A stretch of DNA of 64,000 nt from Erythroxylum novogranatense (Eukaryota; Streptophyta; Magnoliopsida; Malpighiales; Erythroxylaceae): NCBI GenBank assembly GCA_029891385.1, contig CM057233.1, positions 53,336,063 through 53,400,062 of the forward strand. The letters run 5' to 3'. Under the pieces are notes generated by a model. The model worked only from the letters and a program-made list of their open reading frames with translations. It was not told the origin of the DNA and made no database searches. Numbering within the stretch: position 1 is the stretch's first letter; every line of letters starts with the position of its first letter. Positions 23,767 to 34,199 of the stretch are shown piece by piece. Made by a program: the position numbers and the translations under genes.

Positions 23767-25691
23767 TGTAACACCCAAATACCCCCTGGGAGGATATGTG
23801 GATGCCACCCAATACAGTACAATCAAATCAAACTAGTTTACACACAACATCTCAAACAGTGTTTACAATACATCACATCATACTGTCAGAAACAGAAATT
23901 CAAAGTTATTACAGGCCCAAAAATGTTCACTAAAAACATGCTCAGCAATACAAAAACAGACTCCTTTGGCCAATGCAGTTGACTTGCCTCAGTCCTTAAT
24001 CTCTTTGCTCTGTACCTACACGGGGCAAATCCACCGTGCTAAACTTATAGCTTAGTGAGTAATCATTTATCTAATTTAACCAATTTCTTTTCACAATAAC
24101 GATATCAGCATGCATTCAGAGATCAGAGATTAATACTCAGGCAGGCAAAATGCACTTCATAACAGATGTTATCATTAACAGACAAAACAAAGCAAAAGTC
24201 CATAAAATAGAAGTGGGTAACGGGACTTATCAGAAGACCGAAGTCTCGACACCGAAGTGTCCATATCAGAAGACACCGGTGTCACAGAAGACCAAGTCTC
24301 GACACCAAGTGTCCATATCGAAGACACCGAAGTGTCACAGAAGGCCAAGTCTCGACACAAGTGTCACGAAGCGCCTGAGACCTTCTAGGCATGCTTATTT
24401 ACCCACAACTCGGACGTAACAAATCATTCCGGACATTTCATGTGCTTCTTGAAGAAAAAAATCAAAGTGAGACCGTCTGGGTCTCTTACTTATTACCGAT
24501 ATACTTATCGAAATGACTTACGAAATTACCAGATTATTATATCTGAAATTATTGACATGATCGAAAGTCCCGATTCTTGACTGCATTACTTCTTCAAGAC
24601 ATTCTTGAAAGTCCCGATTCTTGACCAGACATTTATCAAGACATTCTTGAAAGTCCTCGATTCTCGACCTTAAATCGCCTACTTACTATTTATTGCCTCG
24701 AAGTCCGGATAATATCGGCGGTGGTCGTTCCTCTATAATAGGGAACACGATACAAATTATTATTGTATGATAAATGAGTATGATGCGTGTTCATGCAAAT
24801 TTCCGGATTCTTCTCTCGTTCAAAATACGTATTACTATTCACAAATCGTATTCTTCTTGCTCACAAATACGCATTTGATCTTGTTCACAAATACGTACGT
24901 TCACTGTTCACTTCACTATCACTATTCACTGTTCATCACTATGCTGCACTGTTCATCATTTTCTTCGACTTCCGAAACTTTCTTCTGTTCTTTTTATTTT
25001 TTTCACTTTCCTTTCTTTTCTTCTCAATTCTTCTCAATTCTTTTAGCATCATCACTTAAAAACTAACCTATTGAGCAAGTCTAATCGATCAGAATCATCC
25101 AAATCTTCAAATATTATAGATCTAAAAATTTCTTTTACCAATATCAGATCTCATCCGACTATCTTTATAAAAGACAAGAACATACCATAGATTCATTATC
25201 AAAAGGACTAACCTCGTGATCTGCAGCAGAAAAGAGATCGAAATCATCTTGACAGAGTTGAACAACAACCGATAAACGCTTATCGGTTACGTCTCAAAAT
25301 ACTTAAGCAACCCAGTATATATTCGTCCACTTATTCAATTTCTACTATTGGATGAATAGTTAATTACCTAAAAACACACTTATAAATTCTTCTCTCAAAT
25401 AAATACCCAGAAGTTCCAAACAACTTCCAAAAATTCACCAAAATGCCGTTAGAAAATAAGGACTCGCAAAATAAATTGGCAACTCAAAACTAATCCTCCA
25501 TTAATTTCTAAAAATGTTTGAAGTATACAAAAATTACTAAAATTATCTTAATACAGTCCGAATCAATCCGAAGTGTCATTAAACCAATGTACCCGAAAAA
25601 TGCCATGAATGCCTGCCAAAATGTCAAAGAGACATAACCTAAATCGGACTAAATTTGCTTAATATGCCAACCCCTAATTTAGGGCGTTACA
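23767..25691 (-). repeat. 5' LTR of the LARD-like element
   Basis: A 1925-bp LTR starting TGTAACACCC and ending GGGCGTTACA on the + strand. It adjoins the primer-binding site after a 5-base spacer, so on the minus strand this is the upstream (promoter) LTR. A tattatagagg-type TATA box on the minus strand lies near 24734-24745. Confidence 0.9.
24254..24372. repeat. Tandem repeat in the partner LARD LTR (two units)
   Basis: Copy of the array at 20181-20352 with one unit fewer. Units start near 24254 and 24306. Confidence 0.8.
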
Positions 25692-26673
25692 TCCCGTTAC
25701 TGTTAGCAAGGGTATTATAGTAATTCTGGGTTACATTGATAGGTTTCACTGCATTCACTGATTGAACATGTTACTGGCCTCTAATTATAGAGGAACAAGT
25801 TTATTGTATATGCATTTATTCATAGATACATGCATTCATGATTTTTCGGCATTTTGAGTGGAAGTATGAACTGATTGAATTGTGGTATTTGGGTATTTGG
25901 ATTGTAATTGACTGAGAAATTAGGAGTAAGTGAGCTTGAATGACGGATTTAGAATAGTTTAAGAGTGATTGGTAATTGATAGTGGTTTATAGGAAATTTT
26001 CTGAAAATTCGGGAGAAATACCCGGACCGAAAATTTTGGAGTGACAGACTGATTGACTGTATAGTACTGAAAGAATTGTCCAATGGCAAAGGAAATATTA
26101 GGGTTATACTGTTAGGGAATTAAAATGTTGAGCCATTGAAATTTAGAGACTGAAATTTGGACTGATTTGGAGACTTAGGTCTATATATAGCCTAGGTTTG
26201 AGATTTGGGAAAGTTACCTAAGGCATTTCTTCTTCTCCCTTCTCCACGGTGATTTCGATTTCTTCCCTATTGGTGAGTTTCATCGATTCTTCCTTATGGT
26301 TTCTTCTCATTGTGCTAGCCTAACTGATTTATTGTGATTGATGAAGGTTGAGAAGGATTGGAGTGAGTTATCGTGGAGTTTGAAAGATTTAGGGTTTACG
26401 GCGATTCTTAGAGATTTGTGGATTTTAGCGTGATTGGTAAGTGTTTAAGGCTTTAATGTTGTTATTAGTAGTTGTTTCAAGCATTTATGGCATTTATTGG
26501 GTTAGATTGAGTGGTTAGAAGGTTAATGGAGGTTTTAAATAGCATTAATGGCGGAAAATCGATCGGAGAAGAAAGTGGCGCGGTCGCACGTCGCGACATC
26601 TGGCGTGCCTCGCCGCGGCGAATAAATTTAGTGTTCATGGCGCCTCATTGCTTCGTCGTGCGGCCTTGAGATA

Positions 26674-26738
26674 CGTCATGACGAGCCTTAAGCTTCGTCA
26701 TGACGAAGCGCGTCTTGACTGTATACGTCGTCATGACG
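26674..26738. promoter_or_regulatory. Three CGTCATGACG palindromes in the Tekay-like LTR
   Basis: Perfect 10-bp palindromes at 26674-26683, 26696-26705 and 26729-26738, within a locally GC-rich patch (26570-26760). Each contains TGACG on both strands, the core recognised by TGA-type bZIP factors. They lie downstream of the presumed TATA box, so a role is uncertain. Confidence 0.6.
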
Positions 26739-28502
26739 AGGGGACATAGGTCGAGGCGAGGATGGCAATTCTGAAGGGATGATTGTTAGTATATTGGGCA
26801 TAATTTATGGTATAGACCTCCGATTGAAGTGATTCCTGATTCGTTATGAACTAGAGAAAGAGATCTACAATTGAGGATAATTATAGGAATTAGAATTGAT
26901 TTAAGTGACATTGATTTATAGAGAATAAGGTCGATTATGGTTCATAGTGTGACCTAAATATTGAATTGAGACAATTGGAGTTTAATTGGGATTTTCAATA
27001 GAGGTTTTGACCCGATGGATAGGAAATTACTATGGGGATTATGAATTGAGGAAATTGAACCGAATTATAGGATTAGATCAATTATTGTCGATCAATTGAG
27101 CGAAGAGTTAGATTGGGATATAAGAGTTATAAATTGGGTTTTAGCGCCGGAAAAATCGTGAACATGCATTGTACATCATCTCACTGAGACATATGCATTA
27201 CTGAATGGTTTAATTGAGCATCTAGTAATGGGACTGTATTTTTACTGTTATAGAGGCGCCGTTGGATCGTCGTTTCACGAACATTGCTAGAACTTCCAGG
27301 CAGTAGCTCGGAAGTTACAGGTGAGTAACCTAGTTGGTTTCTCAAATTCCTGACTGTTTAATTGCTCAACGTGAATTTACTTGCCAAATGTGAAATCAGA
27401 TGATTCTTGAAATATACATGATCGGATGGTATGCCTCTACTGTATTGGACTGTGAAATTGCATGATTACTGAAATATACGTGATCAAATGACATATTTCT
27501 ATTGTACTAGATTGGATTATTGTACTGGACTGAATTACTGTATGTTACTGAAAAATACAATACTGGACTTTTATAGCCATACACTGAATCACTGAATACC
27601 GAATTACTGAACACTGCATTGCATGCATAAATGTATGATCAGATAATGGAATGTGACCCAAGTTGCTATTATCACTGAAAAGAGCCTCGAGCTCGAACAC
27701 TGTACTGACCGAGCCTCGAGCCCGAGGGGAGAAATCCCTGACGCGTCCCCCACTGAACACTAATTGAGCACTTGGGCACAATATTGAATAACTGGAAAGA
27801 GTCTCATATGCATTATATACATGATTGATTGAATTGCTAAATTGTGTGATGATTACTGAACTGTGTGATGCCATGATTTCTTCAGAATTGTGATGTGATC
27901 ATCAGTAAAGCATTCTATGCTATCGTAAATTATTACCGATCACAGAAATCGTTATAGACTCATCGTAAATGGTTATATAATACTATTAATTGAATATTAC
28001 TATACTGTGATGTACGCAATTTGCTTAATGCATGATTTGAGTGAATCATCGATGATGGTTTCTCACTGAGTTCGCAAACTCACCCAAAATTGCAACCTAT
28101 TTTTCAGGACTGATAGAGTAGACCCCTAGCTCCGAAGATAGTCTTTTCTGCTTTGTCTTGACGTCTTTGGCGAGAGAAGCGATGGCACACGTGTCGGTCA
28201 ATTTGGGTTGGATTTTGAGGATGACTTAGGATAGATGTTTGTATCAGTTTCCTTTTTGGTTTTGTTTAGGGGACTGATAGACTTGTCTATTCTGTTATTG
28301 GACGACTATACCAGATTGATATTGTGATTTTAAAAAGTTACTGATTTCTGACATTGTGTTATGTTATGGTTTTAATTATTGCGATGCCATGTGGATTATT
28401 AGTGGAAATGTTCTGGTGGTGCACCTTTATCGTGGGATACGTATCGGTGTGACCTTCGGGTTTTCCGATGTGTACCCTACGATGAGGGGGCGCTACACCG
28501 AC

Positions 28503-29400
28503 CCCCTGGACTACTTACAACACTTCCAGTCGATGATGAATCTGCATTGCGTGTCGGATGCCATCCAATGTAAGGCTTTCTGCACGACCTTTCAAGAGGG
28601 AGCCCGACGTTGGTTCAATAGTCTACCTCCGGGCTGTATCACTTGCTTTGAGGATTTCAGACTACTTTTCCTCAACCAGTTCGCTACCAGTAAACGGCCA
28701 CAGAAGACAGCTTTGGAGGTGATGCAACTCACCCAAGGAAGGAATGAAAGTCTGCGAGAGTTCATCACTCGGTTCAATAACGAAGCGGTCGAGGTCCCCG
28801 ACCTCACTTGCTTGTCTATGCTGGCCGCGCTTATGAGCAATACGAGGGACGAGGAATTTAAGAAGTCGCTAGCCCTCGATCAACCCAGATCCATTCAGGA
28901 GATCAGACACCGGGCGGACAAGTACATTCATCTCGAAGAAGTATTAAAGAATACAAAACGCCGGGCAGATGATCGCGGGCCGAGTGGTAGGGCAGATGAG
29001 TCTCACAAAAGACATAGGGATCAGTCGACCTGGAGAAAGCCGATCGGTCGGCAGTGACATCAACAAGATTTCACCCCGTTTAACAAACGATATGCGGAAG
29101 TACTGGCGGCCATGAGAGCGGATGGGGAGACTATCCGAGAGCCCAATAAAATGAAGACCCCTTACAAAGATAGGAACCCGGACCTATATTGCCGCTTCCA
29201 CAAAGAGGTCGGTCATGATACGGAAGATTGTTGGCAATTGAAAAAAGAAATCAAATCCCTCATACAAAGGGGAAGGTTAGGCCGATTCGTGAAGCACAAA
29301 CGAAACGTTGATCGGGACAATAAGCGCAGGACAGGTTGGTCAGACAATAGGCGATCGCCTACGGCGAAATGCGAGAATGACGGAGGAGGCGTAATCTGAA
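28503..29400 (+). pseudogene. Tat gag, C-terminal part with zinc knuckle
   Basis: Resumes the frame cut at 19688. The retrotransposon gag domain runs from PLDYLQHFQSMMNL through FQEGARRWFNSLPP, FLNQFATSKRP and GRNESLREFITRFN to about residue IHLEEVL. An in-frame TGA at 29055-29057 is followed in the same frame by YCRFHKEVGHDTEDC (29188-29232), the zinc-knuckle-like motif of Tat gag proteins. The frame closes at 29397-29399. The TGA sits in a context that a single C-to-T change in CGA would create. The Lys/Arg-rich tail before the copia insertion leads toward the protease region in another frame. Confidence 0.88.
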
Positions 29401-29585
29401 TCTGAGATAATCGACGAGAAGAGAGAGGGCGATCAAGGGAAAGAAACGATGGGAACACCGGGCAACAAGACGACCGATCAACTGGAGTCATTAACATGAT
29501 ATTCGGTGGAAATGCAGCTGGCGGATCCACCACTAAAGGGGGAAAGAGATATGCCAAACAGGTCGGCAGAAACTCATCCACTAAA

Positions 29586-31433
29586 TGTTAGAGTAGTGCC
29601 CTAAAGGCAATCCCCTTTAGCGCATTTTGTTCATAGTCATGTACAGACTTTATGAATAAATAAAGCAAGGCATATTTCATTTATTTGATATTCATTTTAT
29701 TATGAATTGATAATGATCTTTAATCAAATTAATGAAGTCCTTGATACATGACATAGCATGAAGGAAATTATGATGCGATCATACTATTGAGATTCCTATC
29801 ATGTGCAATTATGTCAGTATCTAAATTATCCCTAGTCATAGGATTAATGAGACTATACATCGTTAATCCGGATAGACTAGCACATGTCAAACTCCTTGAT
29901 TGGATCAAGCAGTGGATCTCAGAAAACTGTAAATATTGAGATATTTGGATTTGACATGTGGATGCTTACTAGTGGTAGTAAGTACATTGGATGACTGCTA
30001 TGAGATCATCACATGGATGTCCTATACAAATGTCGGTGATAATCTCATCATAGAATGGTGCAAGTATCCTTAGACTTGAGGTACTCGAGGATATCTTGAT
30101 CTTGATTACGTACTTTGACTCCATTCCTTGTTGCCTTTCGAGAGGTCGCTCATAGGGTGGTGATTGGAGTGCGACTTGAGGTATTCAAGATAATTGAGTA
30201 GCCAATAGAGGATTCACCACTTCGTGATAGCGAGAAGAGATACCCGTAGCCTCTTATTAGGATCATTACTTTGAAGTCTCTGGCCGGAAGATACATATGT
30301 CATGAAGATGGTCTTCATGGACATATAAAGTAATGAGTCTAGGGCGAGAACGATTACACTTGGACTAGATTTGATCGATCGGTCTAGTAAGAGTTGACAC
30401 ATTGCCCATACTCAAACCAAGTGGGGTATAGCTTTGGTGAAAGGACGAATTGCACAAGAATTGTCTATGGAAGGGTTCGTGATTTGGTTTCATTAGTCAA
30501 ACCAATTACTTTCGATCGATTGGGGTCATGATGTGTTCTAGATCACACTCATGACTTGCTTTCGATTAAGTGTTAATCTAAGTGGCCAACATAACCGGAA
30601 CCTAATGGGTCACACGCATAAGAGTGACTCGGAGAATCAGAAAATAGTTTGGACGGAGATCCGATATCTGGAGAGCAATAGGATTAAATGGATCCCGATG
30701 AGATTGGGATATGTCCCGATGAGATCGCGACATCGACATTCTTTGAAAACCGCTTTAGGCGATTTTTACGGCCGTGAGGCTGACAGTAGGTAGGACCGAC
30801 CCCAGTTTGACTGGACCACTTCAGCAATTATATATATATATTAATTAAGTAAATAAATAATTAATTATATAAATATATGTTGATTTTCGTGGAAGCCATA
30901 AGAATGGAGAAGTTAATAAGTTTGAAAAGTCAAACTTAATGATGATTTAGCATTTTAAGGCACTTTTTTATGCCATCTACGTGGATAGCCTTTCACCAAG
31001 CTTTTATATGTATTTTAAGTGTTAAATAAACATATAAGAAGGCATTGGAAGAAGCTTGTACGTAGGTTGTTGGAGAAGAGTCGAAAAGCTTAAGAGTTAA
31101 GCTTTGAAAATTGGTTTTTCATCTTCTTCCTATCATCCTCTCAAGTTGCTTCTACTCTCCAAGGCTCCACCAAGATCATTTCACTTGCTCTCCAAGGCTA
31201 AGATAAGAGTTAGCACTCTTCTTTTTAGTCTAGCTATTCCCGGGTCAAAAGAGTTTGTCCCGGTTAGGTTTTCCGACCTCTGCGTGGATCTGATTAGAGG
31301 CGGTCTCCTTTGGTCGTTATGGTTTGATTGTTTGTACATACACATGGATCCTGGCTTTCGGGAATGTCTCGGGACTCAAAATTTTAAATTCCGCACCGTG
31401 GGCATGTGATGCCTACCTCGGGATTTTCCTACA
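29586..31433 (+). repeat. 5' LTR of the copia element
   Basis: A 1848-bp LTR, near-identical to 37317-39155. It contains a TATATATATATTAATTAAG stretch near 30829-30847 that could serve as a promoter TATA. The open frame at 31104-31409 is inside the LTR and is not a gene. Confidence 0.93.
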
Positions 31434-31434
31434 G

Positions 31435-31447
31435 TGGTATCACAGCC
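31435..31447 (+). other. Primer-binding site of the copia element
   Basis: TGGTATCACAGCC lies one base after the LTR end. It matches the initiator-Met primer site TGGTATCAGAGC except at one position. Confidence 0.8.
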
Positions 31448-32569
31448 GCTTGTGTTGTATATTCAGTCGAAATGATAACTAGGTCGGAGTTCCTTTGTGA
31501 ATTGAGCTGTGTAGCATGCTGCTTCTGTGAATTTCGAAATCAGTATAGACTTAGGGTTTTCGAAATTTTCTGCCATAGACTTGCTCATAAGATGTTGCTG
31601 AATGTGTCTATAAAAGAAAAAAAATTTATCGATGTCGATTGATATGGTTTTGCTAATTTAATTCCCTAAGTTTCGGATGCTGTCTTGTTGAACGTTTCTG
31701 AAACAGGTATGCTTGTAAATTCGAGAAGAAATTCTAGAAATTTTTTTTTCGGATTGGTTTTCACCGACATGTCCCTAAGATGTTTGTGAATGTCTCTGTG
31801 GATGGAAAATTGTTTTCAAGGTGATTTACTATTTATTTCCGAATTACTTGTGTGCTGATGGGAATGTCTGTGTTGGAGAACACAGATTCTGTTTCGGCTA
31901 GATTGCTGAGGTTCAATGAGTTTTTGTGGGAAATAAATCCTGGAAAAATTCATGGAGCATGTTGGGAACATGTTTTCACCTCTGTAATTTTCTCAGTATT
32001 TATTGAAAGTTTTTCAATAGTCATTTTGAGCAAAATGTTGAGCTTAGCAGTTTTGAGAAAGTTGCTGGGTCTATTTTGTTTGAAATGATTGCTTGTGTTA
32101 TTTTCAGTTCCAATGCCTTGAATCATTTTTATAGTGATTAAAAATGTGTTATATTGATGTGGTATGCATACCAAGTTGAGATTCTTGAATTTAGGTTTCC
32201 AATAATTTTTGGATGTCGAATAGGTCACTTTAGCGTCTCGTTAGCTTATTCCGTTATCTTGGTTATTTTGGCCGTCACAATTTTGTGACAAGTGCCGAAG
32301 TAATCTTGATAACGTGTAGCCTACCTAGAGATACTTAGCATGATTATTTGATGTCCTTGAATTATGTGGAAATCTAGTGATTAATGGTGGATTAATCGGT
32401 TTCAAGTTTTTCTCATATAGTATGACTATTTGGCAAGCATGATTTGATGAAAATGTTTCATTAGCACATTAATATAAAGGATAATATACTTAGTATATGG
32501 TATTGTGAATTGGAAATGCACGGATTGAGAATTAGCCGATTAGATAGCAATTCCAAATGCACAATGAAC

Positions 32570-32744
32570 AAGTCGACTTATATGTTCATAACTCGACTTG
32601 TTTGGTGCACTGTAGACTAATAAGTCGACTTGCACAATGGTACAAGTCGACTTGTTCATGCTGCGATTACACAAATCGACTTACACATGCATAAGTCGAC
32701 TTATATAGAGCCATAAGTCGACTTATACATATACAAGTCGACTT
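32570..32744. repeat. AAGTCGACTT palindrome array in the copia leader
   Basis: Six perfect AAGTCGACTT palindromes (32570, 32622, 32644, 32693, 32715, 32735) and two one- or two-base variants (about 32591 and 32673). Successive starts, variants included, are mostly 20-22 bp apart (two are 29-31), while the spacer sequence varies. The motif is conserved within otherwise unrelated DNA, which argues against simple tandem duplication. Confidence 0.9.
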
Positions 32745-33091
32745 ATATCATGCCTAGTGGGATGATGGGTGATTTTCGGTATGAATTCAATGTGATTGAT
32801 CGATGCCTAAATCGGACCATATAGTCATGGTGACTATGATCCTTGGATGAGATTAATTAGATGAGACCTAAAATCCCTCAACTTAAAATATGAAAACTAA
32901 CGCCTTCCATTAATATGGCAAGAACCAGAGTTCTTATAGGGTTGGGTTGTTGAGCTAACCTCAAGCTCACTCTATACGAATATGTTCAAATCATGAAAAT
33001 AAGATTTTCGGATTAATGGGTCGGTTTTCCTAGAAGCGTTGATTTGTTGAGCTAACCTCAAGGTCAACGTGGACAGAGGCGAAATTGGGTA

Positions 33092-33192
33092 GTGTACATC
33101 AGATGTACACGCATCAAGTGTTGATAACCCAATGTATGTGCATACATCAACTGTTGATAGCACTGGGCGATAGTTGCATTAGAGATGCAATT
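33092..33192 (+). other. Cluster of short hairpins in the copia leader
   Basis: Consecutive inverted repeats: GTGTACAT/ATGTACAC (33092-33110, 3-base loop), ATCAA/TTGAT (33113-33125), ATGTATG/CATACAT (33132-33147), ATCAA/TTGAT again (33146-33158), and AGTTGCAT/ATGCAATT (33172-33192, with one G-T pair). They lie about 250-340 bases before gag, where RNA packaging or dimer signals could be expected. Confidence 0.7.
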
Positions 33193-33396
33193 GGTATGTC
33201 CGATACCTACCGATTGACCTAAGGTGGCTTGTTGGGCAAACCCAAGGTCATTCTTAGCAATGTCGGATATCGACCCACTAGGTCATTGTGCCATTTTGTT
33301 TCTTGGATTCATGATGAGGGTTATGAATTCTATTGAAACTAGTGGGAGCCATATGTATGTCATTTAAGTCCTTATGATCATACATGTAATTCTATT

Positions 33397-33424
33397 CTAA
33401 CTTTCTTTCTCTCTCTACGTTTAG
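33397..33424 (+). promoter_or_regulatory. Candidate 3' splice site just before copia gag
   Basis: A CTAAC branch-point-like motif (33397-33401), a pyrimidine run (33401-33417) and TTTAG (33420-33424) lie 11 bases upstream of the gag ATG at 33436. A possible donor is CAG/GTATGC at 31704-31712. A leader intron is inferred, not shown. Confidence 0.4.
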
Positions 33425-33435
33425 GTTGATTGAAG

Positions 33436-33717
33436 ATGTCGACTAGTGTGAATCTTCGCTCACTAATGGATGCAAACAAATTAACTGGACCGAATTTTCT
33501 TGATTGGCTGCGGAATCTGAGAATTGTTCTCAGATCTGAGGATCTAGGATACATCCTTGATTTTCCGCTTCCGGATCCACTTCCTGAAGGAGCTTCTGAT
33601 GATGATCAGAAGGCATATCGTAAGCATCTAAAAGACAGTGATATAGCCACCTGCATTATGCTTGCATCGATGTCACCGAGTGCGAAGCGTACGAGTCTAT
33701 GGATGCTCACACGATAG
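33436..33717 (+). pseudogene. Copia gag, N-terminal fragment
   Basis: Opens at ATG 33436 and encodes MSTSVNLRSLMDANKLTGPN, then FLDWLRNLRIVL, the usual N-terminus of plant Ty1/copia gag polyproteins, before a frame break near 33680 and a stop at 33715-33717. Further gag pieces follow in shifted frames. A zinc-knuckle segment (HCGKIGHW) lies near 34172-34195 after a Lys-rich KKKKKKA-type run. In an intact element this protein forms the virus-like particle. It is clearly broken here. The leader upstream is about 2 kb, which is long for copia. Confidence 0.85.
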
Positions 33718-34199
33718 TGTTTCATCTTAGAGAGTTGTTTGATGAGCAAGCACGGTCCGAGCGGTTCGAGACCTCAAGGTTGCTCTTTACAACGAAGATG
33801 ACTCTGGTTCATCTGCGGTCAATATGCATTGAAGATGAATGGCTATATTGAGAGGTTGGCCGTCTTAGGTTTTGTGATGGATTGCGAGTTAAGTATAGAC
33901 TTAATTCTTGTTGGTTTGTCGATAGTTATTCACGGTTTGTGTTGAACTATCGAATGAACCAAATATCCACCACAATTCCCGAAATGATCAATCTGCTTTC
34001 GAGGCAATGAAACAATTTCGTCAAGCAAGATAGCAAAGCGTTGTTATTGGTGGATTCTTCTTCCTCTGGTTCCAAGAAGAAGAAGAAGAAGAAAAAGGCT
34101 CGGTCGAAAGGAAGTGCAGTGAAAGGCAAGAAGAAGACCAAAGAGACTGCACCAAAAGGTATACGCTTCCATTGCGGTAAAATTGGTCATTGGAGGCGT

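Larger units (their letters stand above)
19701..25691 (-). mobile_element. Non-autonomous (LARD-like) gypsy element, Tekay-type ends
   Basis: Two near-identical long LTRs, 19701-21764 and 23767-25691, enclose a 2.0-kb interior (21765-23766) with no gag or pol. The element is flanked by a perfect duplication tcccg (19696-19700 and 25692-25696). Orientation is minus. The initiator-tRNA-Met-type primer site (TGGTATCAGAGC on the minus strand) lies at 23750-23761, and a polypurine tract abuts the other LTR at 21765-21778. Long LTRs with a coding-free interior define a large retrotransposon derivative, which must borrow proteins from a relative. The 3'-end context (aatttcgaggacgaaattcc read on minus) is typical of Tekay/Del pol 3' ends. 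Confidence 0.9.
19689..28497 (+). mobile_element. Tekay-like solo LTR nested in Tat gag (itself interrupted)
   Basis: Starts TGTAACATCCCG at 19689 and ends GGGGGCGCTACA at 28497. It is flanked by a perfect target duplication ccgac (19684-19688 and 28498-28502). After its first 12 bp it is interrupted by the element at 19701-25691, so its own length is about 2.8 kb. No second copy, primer site or coding region was found inside, so it is called a solo LTR. A TATA-like TATATATAG lies near 26182-26190, with a C/T-rich leader downstream, giving + orientation. Removing it restores the Tat gag frame exactly. Assignment to Tekay/Del rests on the TGTAAC...TTACA-type ends and long LTR length. Confidence 0.85.

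Noticed and set aside
27545..27874. 109-codon minus-strand ORF
   Set aside because: It lies in the Tekay-like solo LTR, with no domain; LTR sequence is not expected to code there.
31104..31409. ORF repeated at 38826-39101
   Set aside because: Both copies lie inside the copia LTRs, so the duplication reflects the LTR pair and not a gene family.
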